Source: Dokdonella sp. (GTDB taxonomy: Bacteria; Pseudomonadota; Gammaproteobacteria; Xanthomonadales; Rhodanobacteraceae). Taken from it: DNA of 64,000 nucleotides. The stretch is taken from contig JADJQH010000001.1 of NCBI GenBank assembly GCA_016712865.1, positions 186,001 to 250,000 of the forward strand, in the 5' to 3' direction. This document shows, one piece after another, positions 52,412-60,242 of this stretch. The notes below the pieces were generated by a model. The model was given only the letters and a program-made list of their open reading frames with translations. It did not search any database and was not told the DNA's origin. The first letter of the stretch is position 1, and the number at the start of each line of letters is the position of its first letter. The position numbers and the translations under genes are program-made.

Positions 52412-54286
52412 TTAGCTGTCCGAGGAATCGAGGCTGCGCCAGCCACCCTTGGGGATCTTCAAGGGTGCGGCGGGCATTGGCCGGTGCGTCGGCGCCTGAC
52501 CGTTGTGCAACTGGTCGATTCGCGCCAATTGGTCGACGGCGGTCGAAGACTGCTGTGCGATGCTTTTGAGGTAGTTGACGTAGGATGCGATTGCGCAATC
52601 GCTACCAACGATGCGAAAGCCCGTGCGCAACTTGGCCCATCGCATAATCAGCGTACGTGTGGTTTCGTCGTGAATGGTCGCACCCCAAGGGGCGGCAGCG
52701 CGGACCCGGAGTAGTGGCGTGGTCGCGGAACGCATAAGGATAAAGCTACGCAAATCTCGGCGGGAGATTCGCGCGAGGACCTTCGTGTTGACCAGCTCCC
52801 AGCGTTGGTCAAGTTCAGGGCTGCGATAGCGTGCGTACATATAGTTCACGTGCGGCATCACGCCCTTTTTGCGGTTCCCATGAACGCGAAGCGACACAAG
52901 TGTGCTCGCCATGTCGTCGGCATCGCCCGCTGCAGTATCGGGATGGGCGACGAAGTCGAACGCGCGAGCCTTATGCATTTGAAGAAACTGCAGCGGACTA
53001 AGATGCCCAAGCGCCGGGTGAGGCGTGGCGTTGTAGTTCGCAATGATCACGCCCAGCAGCTCCTCGAGCAGGTGCAGTTGGATGGGCACGTCATCCGGAC
53101 CAAAGTTGCTTATGCGGATCTTTTTCTCGCCAAGTCGCGTGGCCGGTTCGAAGCCCCCCGGAACATGGCGTAGCGCCCCTCGCTCGAGTCGCGAAAAGAA
53201 CTGTTCGACAATCGGCCGTGAGCGCGGCTCATGCGCCTTGCCGTAGATGAAGCGCGCGCCATGCGCGCGCGCGACCGCCTGCTCCAGATCGTGTGCCCAG
53301 TGTGCCAATGCATTGTCCAGCGCGACGCTGCGAGGGCGCCACAGAGACATGTCTCCGAGCATCCCCGAGGGCATCCCCGCACCGGGCGCGTACTCCAATC
53401 CAGGAATCGTAAGGTCGCTGCGTTGCCAAGGAGCGATAGATCTTGCTAGACACTCGGCCACGTCCAAGTTGTTGTAGCCGGCACCTACGCGCAGCACCCA
53501 GCCAAAGATGGCCCTTGAGCGAGTCTCGACCTGAACGATCAGCCACATGGTAGTGACGGCGCGTTTGACGACGCCTCCGTTTGGCAGCTCTACTCCGAGC
53601 ACCGCCTCAACGTCTATCCGGTGCGCATCCAATTCGGTGCGGTCGAATGGTTTGCCAACGAACAACTCATCGAGTTCAGTTGGCGTCACTTCGCCTCCCT
53701 CGATTGAGCCCATCGGAGCCAGATCGATGCGGCGTTTTCGGATGAAGCGAAGCAATGCACGGCGACCTTGGTCCGCTTGATTGAGCGGGTAGTAGTCGCG
53801 AAGGTCCAAGCGTTTGAGCTCGGTCACGATCGCCGCATGGAGTCGATCGAACGAGCGGGGCGTCCTTCCAGATGGCAAGGGATGGTGATACGCCTCAATC
53901 AATTTTGCGATGTTGGGCTGCGCGCGCAGAAACGTGCGCATCGCATGAGGCCCAGACTCTCGTGACATCGCTGTCTCGCCGGTCTCTCCACCGGGCGATT
54001 CATCAATCGGGCAGTACGCTCCCCACGGCACGCAGACACGGTAGCCATAGGGCTCGCCATCAGGCGCGATCTTGGGCGCTCGTCGCAAAATGTTGCCAAG
54101 CCGCTTACGACAGATATTGTTTTTTTTTGCTGCCACTGAGAGGCTGAGCTCGCCGGTTATGGCAGCGGTTAGCGCCGCACAGGCGCTCTGAAAGCTGGGC
54201 CGCACAGCCTCTCTAAGATCAGCTACCTTGGGCATGTACCAAGACCTGAGCACGCAAGCATCGAGTACAGGGATGGGATTACGCAT
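52412..54286 (-). CDS. tniA: TnsB/TniA-family DDE transposase
   Basis: 624 residues from an ATG at 54286 that overlaps the TnsA-like stop (ATGCGTAA). A possible HTH around residues 48-70 binds ends. The catalytic DDE triad is Asp220 in TELDAHRID, Asp324 in VALDNALAHW and Glu361 in RPIVEQFFSRLE (numbering from this start). The C-terminal barrel VNYMYARYRSPELD (Mu-C type) follows. It cuts and joins transposon 3' ends. Longer start at 54307 is possible. Confidence 0.9.
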   Translation of the reverse strand: MRNPIPVLDACVLRSWYMPKVADLREAVRPSFQSACAALTAAITGELSLSVAAKKNNICRKRLGNILRRAPKIAPDGEPYGYRVCVPWGAYCPIDESPGGETGETAMSRESGPHAMRTFLRAQPNIAKLIEAYHHPLPSGRTPRSFDRLHAAIVTELKRLDLRDYYPLNQADQGRRALLRFIRKRRIDLAPMGSIEGGEVTPTELDELFVGKPFDRTELDAHRIDVEAVLGVELPNGGVVKRAVTTMWLIVQVETRSRAIFGWVLRVGAGYNNLDVAECLARSIAPWQRSDLTIPGLEYAPGAGMPSGMLGDMSLWRPRSVALDNALAHWAHDLEQAVARAHGARFIYGKAHEPRSRPIVEQFFSRLERGALRHVPGGFEPATRLGEKKIRISNFGPDDVPIQLHLLEELLGVIIANYNATPHPALGHLSPLQFLQMHKARAFDFVAHPDTAAGDADDMASTLVSLRVHGNRKKGVMPHVNYMYARYRSPELDQRWELVNTKVLARISRRDLRSFILMRSATTPLLRVRAAAPWGATIHDETTRTLIMRWAKLRTGFRIVGSDCAIASYVNYLKSIAQQSSTAVDQLARIDQLHNGQAPTHRPMPAAPLKIPKGGWRSLDSSDS

Positions 54287-55007
54287 TTCCCACCTCCAAA
54301 ACCGCATCGATCAGTCCCGGCGTGTAATCCACAAGCCGGATACTTCCTTCGTGCACCATGGCAGCGACGACGGATTTAACGGCTGTCTCGGTGAAGGCAA
54401 GGCTGCGCACGAGCGCCGAGAGGCTGACCCGCGGCACCTGCAGAAGATGCCCCTCGATTTGATGGCGGATGACCGTGCGCGCGGGCTGACGGGAGTACTC
54501 CCAGACGTGCAAAAGGAGTTCGTTGCATACCTTAAGCCACGCCATCTCTGAGCGCAGCGTTGCTTCGGTCAGAGTGTGCAGAACGATCTCATGGCGCTTG
54601 GCCACATCGGCGAGCAAATCGGGATCGCGCACCGAAACCATGCCGGTCGTGCTCCCAATGGTTCCTGAGTCAGGAACCGTGATCACGAAATGTTCCTCGC
54701 CGGTCTTTGCCCGCGTCCAAAATGCGACATCGATCTGCTGGCGCGGAGTAAGTTGGAGCCGGCGCGGGCGCTCGACATAGGCCGCGAGCGTCGCTTGGAA
54801 CTCAAATTTCATCGCCGCTGCCGCGTTGATCGTGTCCGCAACGGTGACTACCCGGTTGTTGCGTGGTGAGAAAAATACGTGAGCTAAGTGGCGACTCCGC
54901 TCTCCGCGGTTCAACCTTCGTGGCTGGAAGGGAAGTTCGGTATTGATGGAGTGTGCTGCATTGGGAGTGGTTTCCACCCGAGAGGTCGAAGCAGTTCCTG
55001 AAGTCAT
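54279..55007 (-). CDS. TnsA-like endonuclease-family protein, catalytic motif weak
   Basis: 242 residues from the ATG at 55007, which has CGGAG upstream. The order upstream of the transposase and the middle region KFEFQATLAAYVERPRRLQL followed by TPRQQIDVAFWTRAKTGEEH suggest a TnsA-like fold, with Glu69 and Asp93 as candidate catalytic residues. The expected E-V-K strand is instead HFVITVPD, so the third catalytic residue is not visible. It may be an inactive or very divergent TnsA; the C-terminal part may bind TnsB/TnsC. Confidence 0.6.
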   Translation of the reverse strand: MTSGTASTSRVETTPNAAHSINTELPFQPRRLNRGERSRHLAHVFFSPRNNRVVTVADTINAAAAMKFEFQATLAAYVERPRRLQLTPRQQIDVAFWTRAKTGEEHFVITVPDSGTIGSTTGMVSVRDPDLLADVAKRHEIVLHTLTEATLRSEMAWLKVCNELLLHVWEYSRQPARTVIRHQIEGHLLQVPRVSLSALVRSLAFTETAVKSVVAAMVHEGSIRLVDYTPGLIDAVLEVGNA

Positions 55008-55139
55008 GGCATAGCTCCGCCGCACGTGTCGATGCACGTACAGCTCAGTGGCACCGCGTGCGCGGCGCGACAACGAAGGACTGCGCCGCCGTCAGCGGCG
55101 CAGGAATCAGGCTCAGTGCAGACGCGAGAGCGCCTTCGA

Positions 55140-55385
55140 TTAGTCGCCGGTGAGAGGGTGCAAGCTGAAGCTCAGCACACACCGCGTCAGCGGACAGATC
55201 TTTACCTTCAGGCGCATGGGCGAAATCACACCCAACTGCACAGTGCGGGACACGTGCCACACACGCTGGCGCTGGTCGGCGTGGTTCGCAGTAAGGTTTC
55301 TGCTGCCGAAGTTGAAGTCCTGTTGGGACGGGTCGGTTTCAGTTGCCTCTGCGAAGGCAAGGGCGGAATCAAGGTCAACGGTCAT
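55140..55385 (-). CDS. Possible small protein of unknown function upstream of the TnsA-like gene
   Basis: 81 residues (MTVDLDSALAFAEATETDPS at the N-terminus; ends LSFSLHPLTGD). Lies 132 bp upstream of the TnsA-like gene on the same strand. Weak ribosome site only. Competing frames on both strands are also open, so this is uncertain. Confidence 0.3.
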   Translation of the reverse strand: MTVDLDSALAFAEATETDPSQQDFNFGSRNLTANHADQRQRVWHVSRTVQLGVISPMRLKVKICPLTRCVLSFSLHPLTGD

Positions 55386-55437
55386 GTTGATAGCTCACAT
55401 TTCTGCCTTGAGGAAGGCAGTGATTGACGTAGACCCG

Positions 55438-55515
55438 AAAAAAATGCGACGCTTATAGCTGAGTCGTCTTCCAAGAAGGCGTCGCGGGACCCCTAGCCGG
55501 GTTCCGTTTTTTTTT
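55438..55515. terminator. Back-to-back terminators
   Basis: On the plus strand, stem GGGACCC (55486-55492) with GGGTTCC (55499-55505) is followed by nine T at 55507-55515. On the minus strand, the stem GCGACGC/GCGTCGC (55447-55485 region) is followed by seven T at about 55438-55444. The minus-strand one suits the 98-residue gene upstream; the plus-strand one has no obvious gene in front of it, which hints at an unrecognised transcript. Confidence 0.7.
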
Positions 55516-55661
55516 GGGCGATTGATGCTGCAGTCCGGCATCCCCCGCCGGGTGTTGCGTACCTCCTCTTGTGCTCAAAACAGGGCGGCAGGTCGATCTG
55601 TACATGCGTTTAGGGCATTGCCGTTTTCTCTGGTTGGCTCCGCTTGAAATTTCGCTTACTG

Positions 55662-55958
55662 CTACTTGGCATGCTCATGTAGAACCGGGCCGTGTGCGCT
55701 GCTGTTCTCGACCGCGTTCCATAGCCAATGTGCAATTTCCGATGTGGATGCGAAGTATCCGCGCCGTCCGGGAAGCCGAAACACCCGGATTGGGATGGTT
55801 TTGCGGGAGCGAGCCTTCCGAAACGCATCAGGACTTGCGTAGCCCAATATTCTTGAGATGTCCTTGCTTCCAACCACCGGACCGTAGAGACGGACTAGTT
55901 CCGCCGCGTAATCGGGCAGGGCGGGTAGAGGAGAGACAGGAGACATTGAAATCGGCAT
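55662..55958 (-). CDS. Small putative DNA-binding protein
   Basis: 98 residues. ELVRLYGPVVGSKDISRILG, then YASPDAFRKARSRKTIPIRV and FRLPGRRGYFASTSEIAHWL resemble a MerR-like/winged helix scaffold common in small proteins of mobile elements (helix, then the wing with RLPGRRG). The exact family is not certain. The transcript could end at the minus-strand terminator at 55438. Confidence 0.7.
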   Translation of the reverse strand: MPISMSPVSPLPALPDYAAELVRLYGPVVGSKDISRILGYASPDAFRKARSRKTIPIRVFRLPGRRGYFASTSEIAHWLWNAVENSSAHGPVLHEHAK

Positions 55959-56042
55959 GTCAGGGCTTGTGTGTGTCGAACTGGAAGCCTAGCGCCTGTA
56001 CAGTAAGCCGTCGACGATTCGAAACGGTGAGTTTCCAAGGAA

Positions 56043-57035
56043 ATGGGCAGGCCTCTGGAACCCAAAATTCTTCGCCTCGCACACCAGGTCTGGGCCCGGG
56101 GCCTGCGTCATGAAGTAGAACGGCAGCACCCATCCGGCCCGGCCGACATGAGTTGGTCGGCGCTCGAGCATCTCTTGGTGCAGCAACGGCATAAGCTTCC
56201 GGTCGAAAGCAGGCCGAACGCAAAGGGTCTACAAGGGGTTGCCCACTCGGGGACGAGTCCTCGAAGACTAGGGTGGAAGATTCCTGCTGACGAGGAACAC
56301 CTCGAACTCGACGATGATTGGACGCTTGCAGTCCGCAATCCGTCCGGGCCGAAGAGCAAGGATCAGACTGAAGCCCCCAAAAACTACTACTGCCTTGAGT
56401 TTGATGCCGTCGAGCTGGGCGAGAGACTCGTGCCTGGAAGCAGCAGATGGATGGATTGCAGCCTTTGGTGGCTGGCGTCGACACGCTTTCCGCCTTTGGA
56501 AGATGTCCGCTACTGTATCGAAGCGAGCCTCGAAGCTATGGGGCTAGTTCGCCCCACCGTCGATGAGCGTCGGAGTTTCATTGGCGAGGAAGCATTCCAT
56601 ACGCTTGTCGCCGCTCCTGACGAGGAGATTCGGGAGTCTTATCGTCAAGTCATGGCCGAGTTCACCGATACGCTATCACCTGACTCTCTCAGCTTGTTGG
56701 CAGCACTAATTCTGGAAAGTTGTTTGACCAATGCGCCGGAACTCGAAGTGCATCGCGATCTTGCGTCCGCAGCATTCGAAAGATGGTCGTATTTGCCGCA
56801 ATTTGAACCTCTACGGAGCTCTCTTTTCTCTCATGTATTCTTGCCGCTGCTAGATCGCCCTGAGCTGCTGCCTATAGTCTCGCCGACTGATGTGCGCGCC
56901 GTACCGATTCGACGCGAAGACTGGATCGAAATGATGCAAACGCAGCACTCGCCTCCGATCACGCCAACGCGACTTCCCGTTTGTCCCGAAATCGATCCAA
57001 CATCAGATCTCCCTAGCCCGCGCCGGTTACGATAA
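56043..57035 (+). CDS. Hypothetical protein of unknown function (330 residues)
   Basis: No domain recognised. Mostly helical and acidic in the middle (DDDWTLAV, ELGERLVPGSSRWMD), with a helical C-terminal half (PDEEIRESYRQVMAEFTDTL; SLSLLAALILESCLTNAPEL). No signal peptide and no membrane helix. Composition is less GC-rich than the core genes nearby, which fits acquired DNA. It may be a transposon cargo gene. Confidence 0.65.
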   Translation: MGRPLEPKILRLAHQVWARGLRHEVERQHPSGPADMSWSALEHLLVQQRHKLPVESRPNAKGLQGVAHSGTSPRRLGWKIPADEEHLELDDDWTLAVRNPSGPKSKDQTEAPKNYYCLEFDAVELGERLVPGSSRWMDCSLWWLASTRFPPLEDVRYCIEASLEAMGLVRPTVDERRSFIGEEAFHTLVAAPDEEIRESYRQVMAEFTDTLSPDSLSLLAALILESCLTNAPELEVHRDLASAAFERWSYLPQFEPLRSSLFSHVFLPLLDRPELLPIVSPTDVRAVPIRREDWIEMMQTQHSPPITPTRLPVCPEIDPTSDLPSPRRLR

Positions 57036-57154
57036 GGCAACGACTTTCGCCGGTTGAGATAGATTTGCCGCCGATCACCGTGGCTGACAGACTGATTTCA
57101 ATCGACCGTTTGCGTAACGCGAAGATCCCTGCACCCGTCCCGGACAGCTTTTTG

Positions 57155-57379
57155 TCAGAGCGATGCCTCAGCCATTAGCTTGGCAATCGTCGTCTTAAAG
57201 CCAGTCGCCACCCGGAACAGCGTTGACAGCGTAACGTTGCGCTCACCGCGCTCAATGGCGCTGTAGTACGCCCTGTGCATACCAATACAGTCAGCGAATG
57301 TGTCCTGGCTGAAGCCAGATGCCTCGCGGCGCTCACGGATCGCCGCACCAAGCCTAGTTTGTAGCGTCACCTTGTCCAT
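57155..57379 (-). CDS. Small XRE-family transcriptional regulator
   Basis: 74 residues. The helix-turn-helix is RLGAAIRERREASGFSQDTF, ADCIGMHRAYYSAIERGERN, VTLSTLFRVATG. Probably represses its own promoter or the neighbouring divergent gene at 57462. No toxin partner is apparent within 100 bp. Confidence 0.88.
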   Translation of the reverse strand: MDKVTLQTRLGAAIRERREASGFSQDTFADCIGMHRAYYSAIERGERNVTLSTLFRVATGFKTTIAKLMAEASL

Positions 57380-57461
57380 GCGGCGACGTTAGGCAGGCGG
57401 TACTTTTAAGGCTACTCCCTTAGATATAGACTACTTATATGTATAGCCAGGCGAGAAGGCT

Positions 57462-57830
57462 GTGGGAATTCGATTGGTGGACGACGACCTCGACTTGTCC
57501 TGGGAACTAGCGGTCAGCCCGGAAGTTCGCTACGCATTGCGAATCCAGCTGCAACGATGCATGTGTCCGAGCGGTGTAGCCACGTTCGAGGAGCGATTCC
57601 TCGCCACGTTAGCCGAAATTCTTGACGAAGATCTGATACCGCCAACCGCCAGCCAAGTCTCCTACGCGAAGGACATTTGCCGAGGATTGCGCATCGCCCT
57701 TCCTGAAGAGATCCTTCTCTTCAAAGACTCAATGCATGTATTTTTGGCTCGCCATGCACCAGTCTTCAAAGAGATGTGTAGCCAAAAGAAGCCACGCAAA
57801 CTCGCTCGTTCTCGCGCACCGAAACGCTAA
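57462..57830 (+). CDS. Hypothetical protein (122 residues), divergent from the XRE gene
   Basis: GTG start at 57462. MGIRLVDDDLDLSWELAVSP then VATFEERFLATLAEILDEDL, and a basic C-terminus KKPRKLARSRAPKR. Acidic-helical first two thirds with a basic tail could bind nucleic acid; no family recognised. The intergenic space with the XRE gene (57380-57461) contains AT-rich promoter-like sequence (ATATAGACTACTTATATG). Confidence 0.6.
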   Translation: MGIRLVDDDLDLSWELAVSPEVRYALRIQLQRCMCPSGVATFEERFLATLAEILDEDLIPPTASQVSYAKDICRGLRIALPEEILLFKDSMHVFLARHAPVFKEMCSQKKPRKLARSRAPKR

Positions 57831-58645
57831 ACGCACATCTATCCTAGCTCTCAGAAACTAAATGGTTTTCCGCTGGATTAAATTGGAGGAAGACTGAAAA
57901 GACGATTAGGAAACTTTATCGTGGGTGAATTTTGCCAGCTTGCTGACCAACCATTGCCAGCAGAATTGACCAGGATAGGCAACTGACTTGCCCGGCATCG
58001 GCAACTGGCATACCAGCTGGGCGACGGTTAATTGTCGTGCCGTTGTTGTTATTGAAAATGCCCGCAATCTGAATGCGATTCACCGGCGCGTATGAGCAGT
58101 CTCGCAACAACCTCGCAGAACCTCCTACAGAGTCACCGGCTGAAGGCTGTGCGTGCTACTTCGAATTTGAGCCAAGGTGCTTCTGCAGATTCACTTGTCT
58201 TGTCGGTTAGCGCCTATGGAATGCCAGCTATGAACGTGGCGCGCGGGAAATGCCTGTCGCTTCGTTCCGCGCGCTATACGTGGTTCACGGCATTGAGCCG
58301 GTCTGGATGCCGGGTGGCCCTGGCGAGCAGCCGGTGAAAGCGGCTATGCACACCATCTATCTGGTGCTAGCCGATCGCGTCGGCATTGGGCTCGATACCG
58401 ACCCAGCCTCAATGGGTAGGACGCTCAGCCAAGCGGAGCGCCTGCGCGTGCTCAAAGCCGCCTTTGCACTGAGTGCCGAGAGGGGGGGCGGCTGGACATC
58501 GTGGGGATAAAGCAATAACTGGAGATCGTGCTGCGACGGTAGCAAGATCCTTGCAGGAATCGGCCGACTAAACCGGAACGGTAAGGTTCTGATGCGTGTT
58601 CTTGTACGGCAATATGCCGTATGCTTGCGTCAGGAGGACAAGACC
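57831..58645. other. Low-information accessory stretch with a possible ORF remnant
   Basis: About 800 bases with no convincing gene. From 58250 to 58510 a plus-strand frame reads HTIYLVLADRVGIGLDTDP then TLSQAERLRVLKAAFALSAE, which looks codon-biased but lacks a clear start and known homologue; it may be a remnant. The toxin-antitoxin operator is at its right end. Confidence 0.45.
58605..58621. promoter_or_regulatory. Palindromic operator candidate for the TacA antitoxin
   Basis: TACGGC-AATAT-GCCGTA, a perfect 6-bp inverted repeat 24 bp upstream of the antitoxin ATG. Ribbon-helix-helix antitoxins bind such sites to autoregulate. No alternative explanation is visible. Confidence 0.6.
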
Positions 58646-58927
58646 ATGCCCACATCCATTTCTACCGCCCGTCTCGAAGCCCGGATCAGTACCGATCTGC
58701 ATTCGATGCTCAAACGTGCCGCCGAGCTTCAAGGCCGGACCATGACGGATTTCGTGATCGATGCCGTGCAGGTTGCTGCGCAACGTGCCATCGAGCGAGC
58801 CGAAGTCGTCCGCTTGTCGCTGACTGATCAGCAGTGCTTTGCACAGGCGTTGTTGTCACCACCCCGGCCGTCCCCGGCTCTGAAACGTGCTTTTGCTCGT
58901 CGCAAAAAACTTTTGCGCGTTGAATGA
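58646..58927 (+). CDS. tacA: TacA-type ribbon-helix-helix antitoxin (DUF1778)
   Basis: 93 residues. Ribbon-helix-helix part is TARLEARISTDLHSMLKRAA followed by ELQGRTMTDFVIDAVQVAAQ; the C-terminal toxin-binding part is FAQALLSPPRPSPALKRAFA. AGGAGG ribosome site 12 bp upstream. It overlaps the toxin start as ATGA. Confidence 0.9.
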   Translation: MPTSISTARLEARISTDLHSMLKRAAELQGRTMTDFVIDAVQVAAQRAIERAEVVRLSLTDQQCFAQALLSPPRPSPALKRAFARRKKLLRVE

Positions 58928-59445
58928 ACGACCCGCCGTTCCTGCTTGTGCCGCTCGATCAAGCGCATGACCGAACCCGGTTCAATAGCGGCTCGGAAGC
59001 GCTCGATCGCTACTTTCGAGAGCAGGTCACCCAGGATATGCGTCGTCGCGTCGCTGCCTGTTTTGTGGCGCTGGATGGAAAGCAGCAGATAGCGGGCTAC
59101 TACACCTTGGCATCAGCCAGCATTCTGCTGGCCGATCTTCCGGCCAGCAGCGGCAAGAAGCTGCCGCGCTATCCGACCGTGCCTGCGGTTCGCATGGGTC
59201 GCTTGGCTGTCGATCAGGCATTCAAGGATCGGGGTTTGGGCGGTGCCTTGCTGGCCGATGCGCTCAACCGCGCCACCCACTCCGAGATCGCCGCCCACGC
59301 CTTGATGGTGTATGCCAAGGACGCTTCAGCAGCTGCCTTCTACGTGCATCACGGTTTCATTGTTCTGCCCAACTCCCCATTGACACTCTTCATGCCGTTG
59401 GCGACGGTGCTCGCGCTTCGGAAAGCCGAAAAAACACCACGATAG
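58924..59445 (+). CDS. tacT: TacT-type GNAT acetyltransferase toxin
   Basis: 173 residues of the GNAT fold: FNSGSEALDRYFREQVTQDM, GYYTLASASILLADLPAS, RMGRLAVDQAFKDRGLGGAL (acetyl-CoA loop) and AFYVHHGFIVLPNSP. TacT toxins acetylate aminoacyl-tRNA and stop translation, and work with DUF1778 antitoxins. A TacA/TacT pair fits a stabilising or stress-response module on acquired DNA. Confidence 0.9.
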   Translation: MNDPPFLLVPLDQAHDRTRFNSGSEALDRYFREQVTQDMRRRVAACFVALDGKQQIAGYYTLASASILLADLPASSGKKLPRYPTVPAVRMGRLAVDQAFKDRGLGGALLADALNRATHSEIAAHALMVYAKDASAAAFYVHHGFIVLPNSPLTLFMPLATVLALRKAEKTPR

Positions 59446-59800
59446 GTGCCGACTAGCGAATCTAGCCGGGACCGCTTGCGATGGTGGTCAGGTTTGATGC
59501 CAGGAATGAGCGAGGCATGGGCAACGTGGTCGCCGGCTGTAGTCAGTTCCGCCGGCGAAGATAGTCAGTTGCTGTGGCGAAGGTGAGCAGGTCGACGGCG
59601 TTTTGCAATCACCTTGGCAAGGATGACCAGCGCGGTCTTGGTCGCTTTATTGCGGATGCTTGTGTTGTAGGACCTGTGTCTGCGAGGCCCTCTTCGTTTG
59701 ATACACATTGAAGAAATGCGCACTTTCGTGTGCGCATAGGTCCTGTCCGGACGTTGAAACGAAATTTTGTAACACCGCAAGTCCCCTGTATCGTTACCCG
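59446..59800. mobile_element. IS-remnant region with IS21-like terminal repeats
   Basis: Between the toxin and the second metal operon. Repeated units of the kind GTGGTCAGGTTTGATGCCAG, TGTAGTCAGTTCCGCCGGCG and GATAGTCAGTTGCTGTGGCG resemble the multiple terminal repeats of IS21-family elements. A minus-strand ORF at 59565-59837 (SIRNKATKTALVILAKVI) looks like the end of a transposase but is not assigned. No intact IS is present. Confidence 0.5.
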
Positions 59801-60178
59801 ATGCGACTCCGCTCCTCACCCGCCATACTGACAACATTGCGCCAATCCTCGCGATTGCCGGTGCTGCTGTTGCTGGTGTTTGCGCTGAAGCTGATGGGGT
59901 TTGTCGCCTGCACGGCGCATGACATGTTGGATCTTGCCCAAGGCGCTGGAGCGTCCATCGACGGAGTCACTCTTGTCGCAGAGTCCAGTGAGCCCACAGG
60001 TGAGAACCCGTTTGATCTGAACGGTGCCTGCGAGCATTGCGGCTGTCACCAGGCGGCTGCCGTGTTACCCGTGCAACCGATCATGCCGTCCATCGTTGCT
60101 TGCTCTGGACCGGAACGGGTCACCAGTACGAGCAGCAATATTCCTCTCGCCAGAGAGCTGCGCCCACCGATCGTCTGA
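59801..60178 (+). CDS. Small secreted Cys/His protein upstream of second czc operon
   Basis: 125 residues: signal/transmembrane region (LPVLLLLVFALKLMGFVACT), a Cys/His cluster NGACEHCGCHQA near residue 85, and a C-terminus ending ELRPPIV. It resembles the protein at 40486 and CopL, each upstream of a metal operon. The czcC-like gene follows after 64 bp. Function in metal handling is inferred from position. Confidence 0.68.
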   Translation: MRLRSSPAILTTLRQSSRLPVLLLLVFALKLMGFVACTAHDMLDLAQGAGASIDGVTLVAESSEPTGENPFDLNGACEHCGCHQAAAVLPVQPIMPSIVACSGPERVTSTSSNIPLARELRPPIV

Positions 60179-60242
60179 ACAAGTCACTGCTTCCTTTTGG
60201 CGGTATTCGCCGAAAGCTGACTTGTATTCAGAGGATTGTTTC

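Noticed and set aside
55026-55427. 133-codon plus-strand open frame opposite the TnsA-like start
   Set aside because: No start signal, composition like an antisense shadow; kept only as a reason to look for a plus-strand transcript.
57150-57165. TTTTTGTCAGAG near 57150 as the other Tn7-like end
   Set aside because: Only a few bases match the TGTCTGACAA end and no TnsB-like repeats follow.
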